DNA from: Paenibacillus_AB hodogayensis
GTDB taxonomy: Bacteria > Bacillota > Bacilli > Paenibacillales > NBRC-103111
Assembly (NCBI RefSeq): GCF_039536325.1
Contig: NZ_BAAAYO010000010.1
Location: 186,001-250,000 of the forward strand
Direction of reading: 5' to 3'
DNA: 64,000 bases
The stretch's first letter is position 1. Every line of letters starts with the position of its first letter. The notes under the pieces are model-generated. The model was not told the DNA's origin. It did no database searches and saw nothing but the letters and a program-made list of their open reading frames with translations. Below are positions 42,274-50,927 of the stretch, in pieces. The position numbers were made by a program, and so were the translations under genes.

Positions 42274-42327
42274 ATGGGATAAACCACTCTGCAAACGCAT
42301 TCATTTCGAGTAAGGAGCAGATCCGCC

Positions 42328-44607
42328 ATGCACTTGTCCAAAGCCGCGGAACGAAACGCCCCCTTTCCGAGCGGCCGCGCTTTTTTCGCCAAGCTGTTCG
42401 TATCGATGATCTGCATCGGCATCGTTCCACATCTGCTGATGAGCATCGTCGCCTACTACAACGCCTCGACCGCCTTTAGCAAACAATCCGCGCAAAATAG
42501 CATCCATTACCTGAACCAGACCATTACAGCGGTCGAGATCGTCGTCCGGCAAATTCTCGACAGCTCGCAGCAGCTGGTGTTGAATCGGGCTTTCCGCGAT
42601 TTTGAAAATTTCCCCAACGGCATGTACTACGAAACGATCGAAGGGGGAATCGAGCCCCGCGATCTTGCGGGCAATTATTCGTATTTGATCCAAAAGCAGA
42701 GCGTGCGCGATAACGTCAAAACGTTCAAGCTGTCCAACGAGTTTGTCGATTCGGTATTTCTGTACGAAAGCGACAAGCGGACCGTGCTTGCGATGACGAG
42801 CGACAATTCCAGTATATCGACTCCGTTCGAGCAATTTTACGACAAGGACTGGGAGGAGCCGCTCCGGCAATCACTCATCTCCCCCGCTTTCATCGACACC
42901 CGGCTTGCCAGGCAATATGACGGAACGCAAAAAAACGTGCTGACCATCCTGATCCGCACGGAAACCAAAAACAACGCCATTATCGTCAACCTCGACGCGG
43001 CCAAGCTGTACAATCATGTCATGCGCTCGCTCAGCCGCTCGGACGAGCTGTATGTGGCCAACGGCGACGGCCGCATTCTGCTGGGCCGCGACGAATCGCT
43101 CGTTCACCGCGACATCCGCACGCTGTTCGCCCGTTTCGACGCACACATGGCCTCCCCGGGCTCGCTTCAGGACAAGTGGAAGGGCGAGACGGTTCAAGCT
43201 TCGTTCGCCAAATCCGCCGTGCTGGGGTGGTGGTTTATTCATGCGACCGACCTCGGCAAGGTGCTCGACTCACTGACGTATTTGAAGCGCAATATTATGT
43301 ACTCTGCCGCCCTGCTTGTCGCGATCGCGGTTCTCGTAGCCGTGCTGTCGTCCAACCGGCTGTATCGCCCGTTTTCGTTCGCCTTGACCGAACGCAATTA
43401 TTTCCGCGACAAGCTGGAGGAAAGCCTCCCTTACTATCGCGAGCGATTTAAGCTGTCCTTGCTGCGGCCGAACGGCTATACGCCCGAAGACATCGCGGAC
43501 AAGGTCGAGCAGCTGCAGGCCGGCGTGCCGCTTACCGGTCTGCGCATCCTCCTGATCGCCTGCGAGCCGCCCGACGAAGGCTCCGGAGGACAAGCCGAAG
43601 GCTACGTCCATATGCTCCGCTTGATGGAGGCGCTATCGTCCGCCGGAGCGCTAACCGGCACCGCCTTCGCCACCGTCGAGGTCGATACGGACAAGATCGC
43701 CGTTCTGGCGGGATGCGGCAGCGACCGTTCGCGCGCCTTTCCCGGCGAGATCGGACTCGCTCTGATCGAGGAATTGGAGCTTGCGCTCGGCATGCCGATC
43801 ACCATCGGCGTAAGCCGTTACTGCGAGTCGGCAGCCGATCTGCCTAGGGCTTACGAGGAGGCCGAGGAAGCGTTGAAATACCGGATCGTTTGGGGAAGCG
43901 GCCAGATGATCTGGAGCGAAGACGTGGAGGCGGACCGGCAAAGCCGCCATTATACGATATCGGCGACCCAATCCGAGCTGCTGTGCGGCTACGTGAAATC
44001 CGGCCAGCCGGACAAAGCCGCAGCCGCTTACCGCGACATCGCCGACGATATCCGCCGCAACGGCAAGCTGCTGCACTACAACCAGATCGTCCCGCTGTTC
44101 GTCAGGCTGCTGAACGATATCATCGACGCCGCAGGCCAGACCGGCTTCGATATGCAAAGCTTTTTCAAGGACGCCAGTCCTTACCAAAGTCTCGTCGGTC
44201 AGCGTTCGTTGTCGGCCATCGACGGATGGTTCGAGACGTTCATCGCGGAATTGGGGGAAGCGATGCGGCAGGAGTTGAACTCCCATGCGCACGGACATGC
44301 CGGCCGCATCAAGCAGCTGCTCGACCGGGAATACGCCAACGACGTATCGCTGCAGACCGTATCCGACAGCCTCGGGCTCAGTCCCGCCTATGTCAGCCGG
44401 CTGTTCAAGCAGATGACCGGCCAATCGTTCGTGGACTATGTAACCGCGCTGCGCATCGAGAAAAGCAAGGAGCTGCTCCGGCAGCCGGAGCTGAAGATCA
44501 ATGAAATCGGCAGGCGCGTCGGATATCCGAACGGCTACTACTTTACCCGCGTATTCAAGGAGCATGCCGGAGTCACGCCCGGAGTGTACCGCAAACTTCA
44601 TCTCTGA
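42328..44607 (+). CDS. Membrane-bound AraC-family sensor regulator (YesS-like)
   Basis: A 759-residue protein. A first membrane helix (about 21-43) is followed by an extracellular sensor domain of dCache type (about 45-320), a second helix (about 323-342), a cytoplasmic GGDEF-like linker region with GMPITIGVSRYCESAADLPR, and a C-terminal AraC double HTH (about 655-759). The HTH includes VSDSLGLSPAYVSRLFKQMT and ends GVTPGVYRKLHL. Length and layout match B. subtilis YesS, a regulator of pectin-fragment uptake genes. The ATG follows AAGGAG by about ten bases. It precedes the binding protein, permease and sialidase genes on the same strand and probably activates them. Confidence 0.85.
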   Translation: MHLSKAAERNAPFPSGRAFFAKLFVSMICIGIVPHLLMSIVAYYNASTAFSKQSAQNSIHYLNQTITAVEIVVRQILDSSQQLVLNRAFRDFENFPNGMYYETIEGGIEPRDLAGNYSYLIQKQSVRDNVKTFKLSNEFVDSVFLYESDKRTVLAMTSDNSSISTPFEQFYDKDWEEPLRQSLISPAFIDTRLARQYDGTQKNVLTILIRTETKNNAIIVNLDAAKLYNHVMRSLSRSDELYVANGDGRILLGRDESLVHRDIRTLFARFDAHMASPGSLQDKWKGETVQASFAKSAVLGWWFIHATDLGKVLDSLTYLKRNIMYSAALLVAIAVLVAVLSSNRLYRPFSFALTERNYFRDKLEESLPYYRERFKLSLLRPNGYTPEDIADKVEQLQAGVPLTGLRILLIACEPPDEGSGGQAEGYVHMLRLMEALSSAGALTGTAFATVEVDTDKIAVLAGCGSDRSRAFPGEIGLALIEELELALGMPITIGVSRYCESAADLPRAYEEAEEALKYRIVWGSGQMIWSEDVEADRQSRHYTISATQSELLCGYVKSGQPDKAAAAYRDIADDIRRNGKLLHYNQIVPLFVRLLNDIIDAAGQTGFDMQSFFKDASPYQSLVGQRSLSAIDGWFETFIAELGEAMRQELNSHAHGHAGRIKQLLDREYANDVSLQTVSDSLGLSPAYVSRLFKQMTGQSFVDYVTALRIEKSKELLRQPELKINEIGRRVGYPNGYYFTRVFKEHAGVTPGVYRKLHL

Positions 44608-45024
44608 TCCGGCTAACGAAGCGCCGGCGCCCGCGGCTAGTGCATGTGTGCCAGAATGGCGGCTCCGCAAAGACGGCTGAGCCCAGAAACCCCAAAGGGT
44701 CCGCTCGTCTTTCGGGTCGGATGCGATTCCTGCTGCGGCCGTTTAAGGAATCCTCCGGCGGCGGACTAGCATTGGAGGATCGGGAGGACACGCCAGCCGC
44801 ACTCTGCCGCCGCTTGAGCCTATGTCGCCCGGACGGCCGCGACTTACCGCCAAAACATGGCGTACACCGTATTTTTTTGCTTTTGACAAAAAAATGCGGC
44901 TTATTCGGAAATCGTATCGTTCCGGCAAAGTGCCGCCTGTGCTATGGTGAAGACCGGGTGAAGACGGTGCGCACCAGACACCTGAACAAGAGAATCCGAT
45001 TTCGGGGAAAAGAGGGGTTTAAGC
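44608..45024 (+). other. Intergenic region with terminator and promoter
   Basis: There is no gene. AAAGACG (44669-44675) can pair with CGTCTTT (44713-44719) as a weak terminator for the regulator gene. TTCCGG (44920-44925), 17 bp and an extended TGC-TATGGT (44940-44948) form a candidate promoter for the transporter operon, 77 bp before its GTG start. Confidence 0.5.
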
Positions 45025-46581
45025 GTGAAGATTCCTTTGAAAACGATTGCACTTTGGATGACGGCCGCGTTAGCCTTGTCCGTTCTGCTGGCGGGCTGCT
45101 CGGGGGGCAGCAGCACGGCGCCGGCCGCCCAGCCGGAGCAAGGAGCGACAGCGCCGGCGGCGCTGCCGAAAGTTTACTTTTATTCCAATAACGGAACGCT
45201 GATGGGCACTTCCCCGCAGGGCAGCGACCCGCAGAAGCTGAAGAAGATGCAGGAGCTGGTCCGGCAAAAGGTCGGCATCGATCCGATCGCCATCATCCCG
45301 CCCAAAGGCGCGGACAAAGACAAGCTGAACCTGCTGCTGTCCTCCTCCGAGTCGATCGACACGTTCCTCGGCTCTTGGGACGAGTACGCGCCCAAAAACA
45401 TGATCGTCCCGCTCAACGAGCTGCTGGACAAATACGGGCAGAACCTGAAGAAAGTATTCACTCCCGAGGAATGGCGAAGCGTAACCGACAAGGACGGCAA
45501 AATATGGGGCATTCCCGGCTCCCGCGCTTACGTCGCCTACCCGATCTACGTCCGCGGCGATTGGCTGAAAAAGCTCGGGCTGCAAATGCCCAAAAATCTG
45601 GACGAATTGGAGGCGGTCTTGAAAGCGTTTAAAGAACGCGATCCGGACGGCAACGGAAAAGCGGATACGATCCCGCTCGCCACCGATCTGTCGGGCTTGC
45701 GCTATGCCATTCTCGGCGGTTTTATCGATAATGAAAGCGGATACAGCAATTACCTCGATCCCGCAGACAAGAAATTGAAGCCGATCGAGCTGCATCCCGG
45801 CTACAAAGATTTTTTGGCCAAAATGGCCGACTGGTACAAAAACGGCTATATCGACAAGGAAGCCTTCACGAAGGACGACGCGCCGGAGCTGCTCAAGACG
45901 AATCGGGTAGGCGTTACGGCGAAATGGTACAGCCGCGTCACGCTGAATCAGCCGAAGCTCACGCCGTCGTTCCCGGAGATGGACCACCAGATCGCCAAAG
46001 GCATTACCGGCCCGAAGGGCAAGCTGCAGACGTCCACCGCCTTCAGCTCCTATGCGATTCTCATATCGCGGAAAGCCGCCAATCCGGAGGCGGTTATCAA
46101 ATTCTACGACTGGAACTATGCGGATATCAGCAACTGGATGACGGCTATCCGCGGCGTTGAGGGCGAGGATTGGAAATGGACGGACCGCTCCAAGCTCGTC
46201 TACGAGCTGACCAAGTCCGACCAGCCGTACGGCTCGGAATTCGCCATGGCGAACCTGGTGGACCTGAACAACAACGTATCGACGTTTTCTCCGGAGACGG
46301 CGATGATGACCGACTATTTCAATACCGAAATGTTCAAGTTCGAGAATGCCAAACGGCCGCTTGATTCCGGGTTCATTTATGACCGGAAGGAGCTGGCCGA
46401 GAAGGTTCCGAATGCGGGCGACATTACCCGCCTGATCAACGAGGAGACGGTCAAGTTCATCATGGGCGCGCGCCCGCTGGCCGAGTACGACAAGTTTGTC
46501 GACGAGCTTCAGAAGGCCGGGCTCGGCAAATGGATCGACGAAATGACGCGCCAATACAACGGCTTCGTCGCCAAAAAATAA
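45025..46581 (+). CDS. Carbohydrate ABC transporter substrate-binding lipoprotein (YtcQ/LplA-like)
   Basis: A 518-residue family 1 solute-binding protein with signal peptide and lipobox LAGC (lipidated Cys25), then a Ser/Ala-rich linker. RDPDGNGKADTIPL (about 208-221), a calcium-loop-like element, is common to the long binding proteins of the LplA/YtcQ group. The start is GTG at 45025, eight bases after AGGGG. It is followed by two LplB/LplC-type permeases, forming an importer for an oligosaccharide. The nearby sialidase-like gene suggests a complex glycan as source. Confidence 0.88.
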   Translation: MKIPLKTIALWMTAALALSVLLAGCSGGSSTAPAAQPEQGATAPAALPKVYFYSNNGTLMGTSPQGSDPQKLKKMQELVRQKVGIDPIAIIPPKGADKDKLNLLLSSSESIDTFLGSWDEYAPKNMIVPLNELLDKYGQNLKKVFTPEEWRSVTDKDGKIWGIPGSRAYVAYPIYVRGDWLKKLGLQMPKNLDELEAVLKAFKERDPDGNGKADTIPLATDLSGLRYAILGGFIDNESGYSNYLDPADKKLKPIELHPGYKDFLAKMADWYKNGYIDKEAFTKDDAPELLKTNRVGVTAKWYSRVTLNQPKLTPSFPEMDHQIAKGITGPKGKLQTSTAFSSYAILISRKAANPEAVIKFYDWNYADISNWMTAIRGVEGEDWKWTDRSKLVYELTKSDQPYGSEFAMANLVDLNNNVSTFSPETAMMTDYFNTEMFKFENAKRPLDSGFIYDRKELAEKVPNAGDITRLINEETVKFIMGARPLAEYDKFVDELQKAGLGKWIDEMTRQYNGFVAKK

Positions 46582-46635
46582 TTTCGCCGGGAGCGCAAGC
46601 GCTCCCTACTATACTCCAGGGAGGCGACTTCTAGC

Positions 46636-47604
46636 TTGGATATGGAGCAGGCGCAGGCGGTACGAACGGTACGTCCCGCGGCGCGGAAACGCTCGCCGCT
46701 TTGGAACCGAATCCGGCTGCACAAATTTTATTACTGGCTTATTTTACCCGGCTTGCTGTACTTTCTGATCTTCGACTATTTGCCTATGTTCGGCGTTATC
46801 ATCGCCTTCAAGGACGTGGCCCCGTTCGAGGGCATTCACGGGATTTTGCACGGCGAATGGGTCGGCTTGAAGCATTTCCGGCGGTTTTTCGATTCGTATT
46901 ATTTCTGGAACGTGCTCGGCAACACGGTGATCATCAGCTTCTACAAGCTGCTGTTCGGCTTTCCCGCGCCGATACTGCTCGCTCTGATGATCAACGAGGC
47001 GCGTACGCGCTGGTTCCGCAAAACCGTGCAGACGATCTCGTATTTGCCCCATTTCATCTCGATGGTGGTCGTCTCAGGACTGGTCATGCATCTGCTGACG
47101 ACCAACGGAGGGCTTGTCAATGAAATCGTTCGCCTGTTCGGCGGGGAGCCGGTCAACTTTCTCGGGGACGCCCATTACTTCCGGAGCATTCTCGTCATCG
47201 CCCACATCTGGCAGGGCGTCGGCTGGGGGAGCATCCTGTACTTGGCCGCCATGACCGGCATCGACCCGCAGCTGTATGAGGCGGCCGTCATCGACGGGGC
47301 TGGCAAGCGGCGTCAAATCTGGCACATTACGCTGCCAGGCATCGTACCCGTCATGGTCATTCTGCTTATTTTCAATATCGGCGGCTTGCTGAACGCCGGC
47401 TTCGAGCAGATCATGCTGCTCTACTCGCCCTCCGTCTATCAGGTCGGCGACATTATCGATACCTACGTCTACCGCGAAGGCTTGATCCAGATGCAATATT
47501 CGTACGCGGCTGCGGTCGGCATTTTCAAAAACGTGCTGGCTATGTGCCTGATCGTAGGCGCCAACTGGATCGCCCGGCGGCTGAACCAGACCGGCATATG
47601 GTAA
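46636..47604 (+). CDS. Carbohydrate ABC transporter permease, LplB/YteP type
   Basis: A 322-residue permease with six helices; the N-terminal cytoplasmic segment precedes FYYWLILPGLLYFLIFDYLP, the family's first helix. The EAA loop reads EAAVIDGAGKRRQIWHITLP (about 215-234) and contacts the ATPase. The start is TTG at 46636 or ATG at 46642, after GGGAGG; the spacing favours TTG slightly less. It is in an operon with the binding protein and YtcP-type permease. No cognate ATPase is present. Confidence 0.88.
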   Translation: MDMEQAQAVRTVRPAARKRSPLWNRIRLHKFYYWLILPGLLYFLIFDYLPMFGVIIAFKDVAPFEGIHGILHGEWVGLKHFRRFFDSYYFWNVLGNTVIISFYKLLFGFPAPILLALMINEARTRWFRKTVQTISYLPHFISMVVVSGLVMHLLTTNGGLVNEIVRLFGGEPVNFLGDAHYFRSILVIAHIWQGVGWGSILYLAAMTGIDPQLYEAAVIDGAGKRRQIWHITLPGIVPVMVILLIFNIGGLLNAGFEQIMLLYSPSVYQVGDIIDTYVYREGLIQMQYSYAAAVGIFKNVLAMCLIVGANWIARRLNQTGIW

Positions 47605-47617
47605 GGAGGAACGCGTC

Positions 47618-48508
47618 ATGCATCCCTATGCCCGCACGAAAAGCGAAACCGTATTCCATGCGGTGAACGCCGTCCTGCTCGTCGTTGTCAGCCTGGCGTT
47701 CCTGATCCCGTTCCTGATGGTGCTCTCCACCTCGTTCGTCAGCGAAGCCGAATCGGCAAGACGGGGCGCATTCATTCTCGTTCCGCAAACGTTCGACCTG
47801 TCCGCCTACAAGCTGATTTTCAGCAAGTCGTCGGCGCTGCTCGGCGCCTACCAGGTGACGCTGTTTCGCGTCGCAGTCGGCACGACGCTCAACTTGGTTG
47901 TAACCGCCATGCTCGCCTACGGGCTGGCCAAGCGGACGCTGCCCGGCCGCAACGGAATCGTCACGTTCATCTTCGTTACGATGATTTTCAGCGGCGGGCT
48001 GGTCCCGTCCTTCATGCTGATCGACGCCATGGGCCTGCGCAACTCCGTCTGGGTGCTCGTGCTGCCCGGTCTCGTAAGCGCGTGGAACATGTTCATCATG
48101 CGCACATTTTTTCTCAACATTCCCCCGGAGCTGGAGGAATCGGCCGTCGTGGACGGAGCCAATGCGTTTACGATTTTGTGGCGGATCATCCTGCCCGTAT
48201 CACTGCCGTCGTTTGCCACGATCGGGCTGTTCTACGCCGTCGGTCATTGGAACGCCTGGTTCGATGCGGCCATCTATATCGACGACCAAGCGAAGATGCC
48301 GGTCCAGATGGTCATGCGCAACATCCTGCTGAGCGGCCTGATGGCCCAATCGGATATGCCGCACGACCAGCTCGTCGAGGCGCTGCCTCCGCCGCAAACG
48401 CTCAAGTCCGCGGTTATTATCGTATGCACGCTGCCCATCGTGGTCGTGTATCCGTTTATTCAAAAATATTTCGTCAAAGGGGCGATGATCGGGTCGGTCA
48501 AAGGCTGA
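47618..48508 (+). CDS. Carbohydrate ABC transporter permease, LplC/YtcP type
   Basis: A 296-residue second permease with six helices and the EAA loop LEESAVVDGANAFTILWRII (about 171-190). It starts at ATG 47618 after TAAGGAGGAACG, 13 bp after the first permease. The C-terminal sequence QKYFVKGAMIGSVKG is the usual ending of this family. It forms the heterodimeric channel with the 46636 product. Confidence 0.9.
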   Translation: MHPYARTKSETVFHAVNAVLLVVVSLAFLIPFLMVLSTSFVSEAESARRGAFILVPQTFDLSAYKLIFSKSSALLGAYQVTLFRVAVGTTLNLVVTAMLAYGLAKRTLPGRNGIVTFIFVTMIFSGGLVPSFMLIDAMGLRNSVWVLVLPGLVSAWNMFIMRTFFLNIPPELEESAVVDGANAFTILWRIILPVSLPSFATIGLFYAVGHWNAWFDAAIYIDDQAKMPVQMVMRNILLSGLMAQSDMPHDQLVEALPPPQTLKSAVIIVCTLPIVVVYPFIQKYFVKGAMIGSVKG

Positions 48509-48538
48509 ACCGATCCGATCGAAAGGAGACGGCTTACT

Positions 48539-49636
48539 ATGAGCGCCATTCGCATTATCGGGCATACCGTTTTGTACAAAGACAAACAGTACAACAGCTT
48601 TCCGAGCGTCGTCAAACTGAACGACGGCTCCTTCCTGCTCGGCTTCCGCCAAGCGCCGGAACGTCAGGACGCATATGGCTCCGTCACCCATGTCGACACC
48701 TCCTCCAAGGCGGTTACCATTTCAACTCGCGACGGGGTGTCGTGGAGCGGGACGGCCGACATTCTGTGGGACGACTTCTTCTACGGCGTCCAGGACCCGT
48801 TCCTGAACGTGCTTGGCGACGGCAGCCTGTTCGCCACCTGCTTCATGTGGAAAGTGTACGAGCGGGACGAGGCGCCGAGCCGCGATTCCGGCATGTGGCA
48901 CAACGTGCTCGGCCATTGGGCGGCGCGCAACGTAGGCTGCTATACGCTGCGCTCGGCCGACGGGGGACGGACGTGGGATCGTCCGATCGCCGTGTCGATT
49001 CCCGATATGGCGCTGCGCGGCAATTGTCTGGAGACCGACGACGGCGCGATTCTCGCCCCGCTATACGGAGAAGAGGACGGCACGTCCAATGTGGTGATCG
49101 GCCGCACCGCCGACCGCGGTCTGACGTGGACGCGGCTGGCGACGATTCCGGGCATGGACGGTCATCATTTTCACGAGCCGACCCTGTACAGGGCTCCGTC
49201 CGGCAAGCTGATTCTGTTTACCCGCAGCCGGAAGAAGGTCGCGTCCGCAAACGAGGAGAAGACGAGATCGCCGCTGTACACGGCCGAATCGCTGGACGGG
49301 GGACATACCTGGAGCGAGCCTCGCCGGCACGATATTTATTCGCCGAGCCCGTTCCATCTGCTGCCCCTGCGGGACGGCCGCGTCCTGCTGACGTACGGCT
49401 ACCGGTACGAGCCTTACGGCATCCGGGCCATCGCGCTCGATGCAGAATGCGCGGATCTGGGTACCGCTGCGGAGACGGTTCTTCGCGAAGACGGCCCCGG
49501 CGTGGATATCGGCTATACGAGCTCCGTCCAGCTGGACGACGGCCGCGTCCTCGTAACCTATTACTATTACGACGAGATTGATCGGCTCCGGCATATTGCG
49601 GGGACATACCTTGAAATAGTACAAAGTCAGAGCTAA
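48539..49636 (+). CDS. Sialidase-like (BNR/Asp-box) protein
   Basis: A 365-residue beta-propeller of the sialidase superfamily. Asp-box repeats S/T-x-D-x-G-x-T-W are visible at about residues 62 (STRDGVSW), 139 (SADGGRTW), 190 (TADRGLTW) and 256 (SLDGGHTW). There is no signal peptide, so it would act inside the cell on imported oligosaccharides, consistent with its place behind the two permeases (30-bp gap). Catalytic Arg/Tyr/Asp of true neuraminidases cannot be confirmed, so the substrate need not be sialic acid. The last six codons and the stop come from a MITE-like repeat beginning at 49617. The ATG follows AAAGGAG. Confidence 0.82.
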   Translation: MSAIRIIGHTVLYKDKQYNSFPSVVKLNDGSFLLGFRQAPERQDAYGSVTHVDTSSKAVTISTRDGVSWSGTADILWDDFFYGVQDPFLNVLGDGSLFATCFMWKVYERDEAPSRDSGMWHNVLGHWAARNVGCYTLRSADGGRTWDRPIAVSIPDMALRGNCLETDDGAILAPLYGEEDGTSNVVIGRTADRGLTWTRLATIPGMDGHHFHEPTLYRAPSGKLILFTRSRKKVASANEEKTRSPLYTAESLDGGHTWSEPRRHDIYSPSPFHLLPLRDGRVLLTYGYRYEPYGIRAIALDAECADLGTAAETVLREDGPGVDIGYTSSVQLDDGRVLVTYYYYDEIDRLRHIAGTYLEIVQSQS

Positions 49637-49724
49637 TTCTGTGTATTCCTGGAGGCTTGATCCCTTGGGGTACAAGGGATTGGGTCCATTCCAAGGATAC
49701 CGTTTAAGGTCTGACTTTGTACTA
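49617..49724. mobile_element. MITE-like element with 15-bp perfect terminal inverted repeats
   Basis: TAGTACAAAGTCAGA (49617-49631) is repeated exactly inverted as TCTGACTTTGTACTA (49710-49724). The 108-bp element has an internal hairpin ATCCCTT/AAGGGAT (49660-49680). Both ends have TA, fitting a TA target duplication as in IS630/mariner-type MITEs. It contains no gene. Its left end overlaps the end of the sialidase-like gene. Confidence 0.65.
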
Positions 49725-49790
49725 GAACAGCCATAAGCGGCGGTCGGGGGATGAACCGGTCGTGGTTTGGACGGAAGATGACGGCAACGC

Positions 49791-49833
49791 AAAAGGCCGC
49801 TTCCTGCGCGCTAGCGCGGGGAGCGGCTGTTTT
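49791..49833. terminator. Bidirectional terminator between sialidase-like and AraC genes
   Basis: AAAAGGCCGCTTCC pairs with GGGAGCGGCTGTTTT, enclosing GCGCGCTAGCGCG. T-tracts are present on both strands (GTTTT and CCTTTTG). It serves the convergent genes ending at 49636 and 49832. Confidence 0.75.
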
Positions 49834-50647
49834 ACGGCGAAGGCAGCGCGTGAACTTTACGGTAGCGGGAAGGATTCATTCTGAAATATTTCGTAAACAT
49901 GCGGCTGAAATACAAGCCGTTCTCGTAGCCGCACTGCCTGGCTATCCGATCGATCGAATAATTCGTCTGCACGAGCAGCGACTTCGCCTTCTCCATGCGG
50001 ATCGCGTACAAGTACTTGGAGGGCGGCATGCCAAAAGCCGCTTGGAAGCGCCGCGTAAATTGAACCCCGCTGATGCCGATATACTCGATGATGTCCTGCA
50101 TCTGCACGTCGCGAAACGCATGGCGCTCGATCAGCTCCTTCGCTTCTTTCATAAGCGGATCGCTGGCTGCGCCGCTGCCGAATTGCCCGAGCGCCTCCGC
50201 CTCCATGCAAAACAAGAGCCATAGATCGTACACGAAATGGCTCGCCCAGCGCAGATGATCCAGACGGCTCATTCGGCTCGCCCGGAGCAGGTGCCGATAG
50301 TCGTTGAAGATGCGATCCCGTTCCGGAGAGACGAGCTTGAAACCGAACAAACGGCGCAACTGCTCCACGAGCCGCTGCTCTTCGCCGTCCTCCACCCCCG
50401 CATAATAAAACTTGATATAGAAAAAAGACAAAGGCGAGATCGTTTCCCGGTAAAAATCGACGTAAGGCGGGCAGAGCACCATATCCCCGGAGCCGGCCTC
50501 TCCGTCTATCCCGTCCACCGTGAAACGAAACCGGCCCGCTTCGACGGCGATCATGATCCAGCATCGCTCCCGCTCATACGACTGCACGAAAGACTGCTTT
50601 TCCTTCCAGTAGCTGTTGCTGATCAGATTGATTGGATGAATAAGCAT
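49832..50647 (-). CDS. AraC-family transcriptional regulator
   Basis: A 271-residue AraC regulator with an N-terminal ligand domain (about 1-150) and C-terminal double HTH (about 170-271). The second half contains DRIARQCGYENGLYFSRMFT and ends near RMNPSRYRKVH. The ATG at 50647 lies eight bases after GGGGAG; the frame stays open to 50848 but no upstream start has a ribosome site. It is downstream of the FAD-oxidoreductase and binding-protein genes on the same strand, a plausible regulator of that group. Confidence 0.87.
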   Translation of the reverse strand: MLIHPINLISNSYWKEKQSFVQSYERERCWIMIAVEAGRFRFTVDGIDGEAGSGDMVLCPPYVDFYRETISPLSFFYIKFYYAGVEDGEEQRLVEQLRRLFGFKLVSPERDRIFNDYRHLLRASRMSRLDHLRWASHFVYDLWLLFCMEAEALGQFGSGAASDPLMKEAKELIERHAFRDVQMQDIIEYIGISGVQFTRRFQAAFGMPPSKYLYAIRMEKAKSLLVQTNYSIDRIARQCGYENGLYFSRMFTKYFRMNPSRYRKVHALPSP

Positions 50648-50927
50648 CGCCGGTCTCCCCTTTCCCTTGAGGTCGAAGTATGCGGCATGAACCGCGCAAG
50701 CCGCTTTGTCCTCCATCGTATCCCAGCCGCGGCTGCCGGACAAGGGGTCAAAACGCGGGCTGCAAAGGAAAATGAAAGAAAGGACGCTGACAAACGTCAA
50801 CGTCCAAGCAAGGTTCCCCCGCCTACATGGCTCCGCACCTGCGCACAATGATGTTCCGGCTGTCCCGGCTGCCGCGAAAGAGACCGGACGCCGCCGTCAG
50901 GGAGGTAACCAACTGCCGCGAAATGCT

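Noticed and set aside
50648..50848. Longer start for the AraC regulator
   Set aside because: The extension starts at a codon without a ribosome site; the ATG at 50647 has one at ideal spacing.
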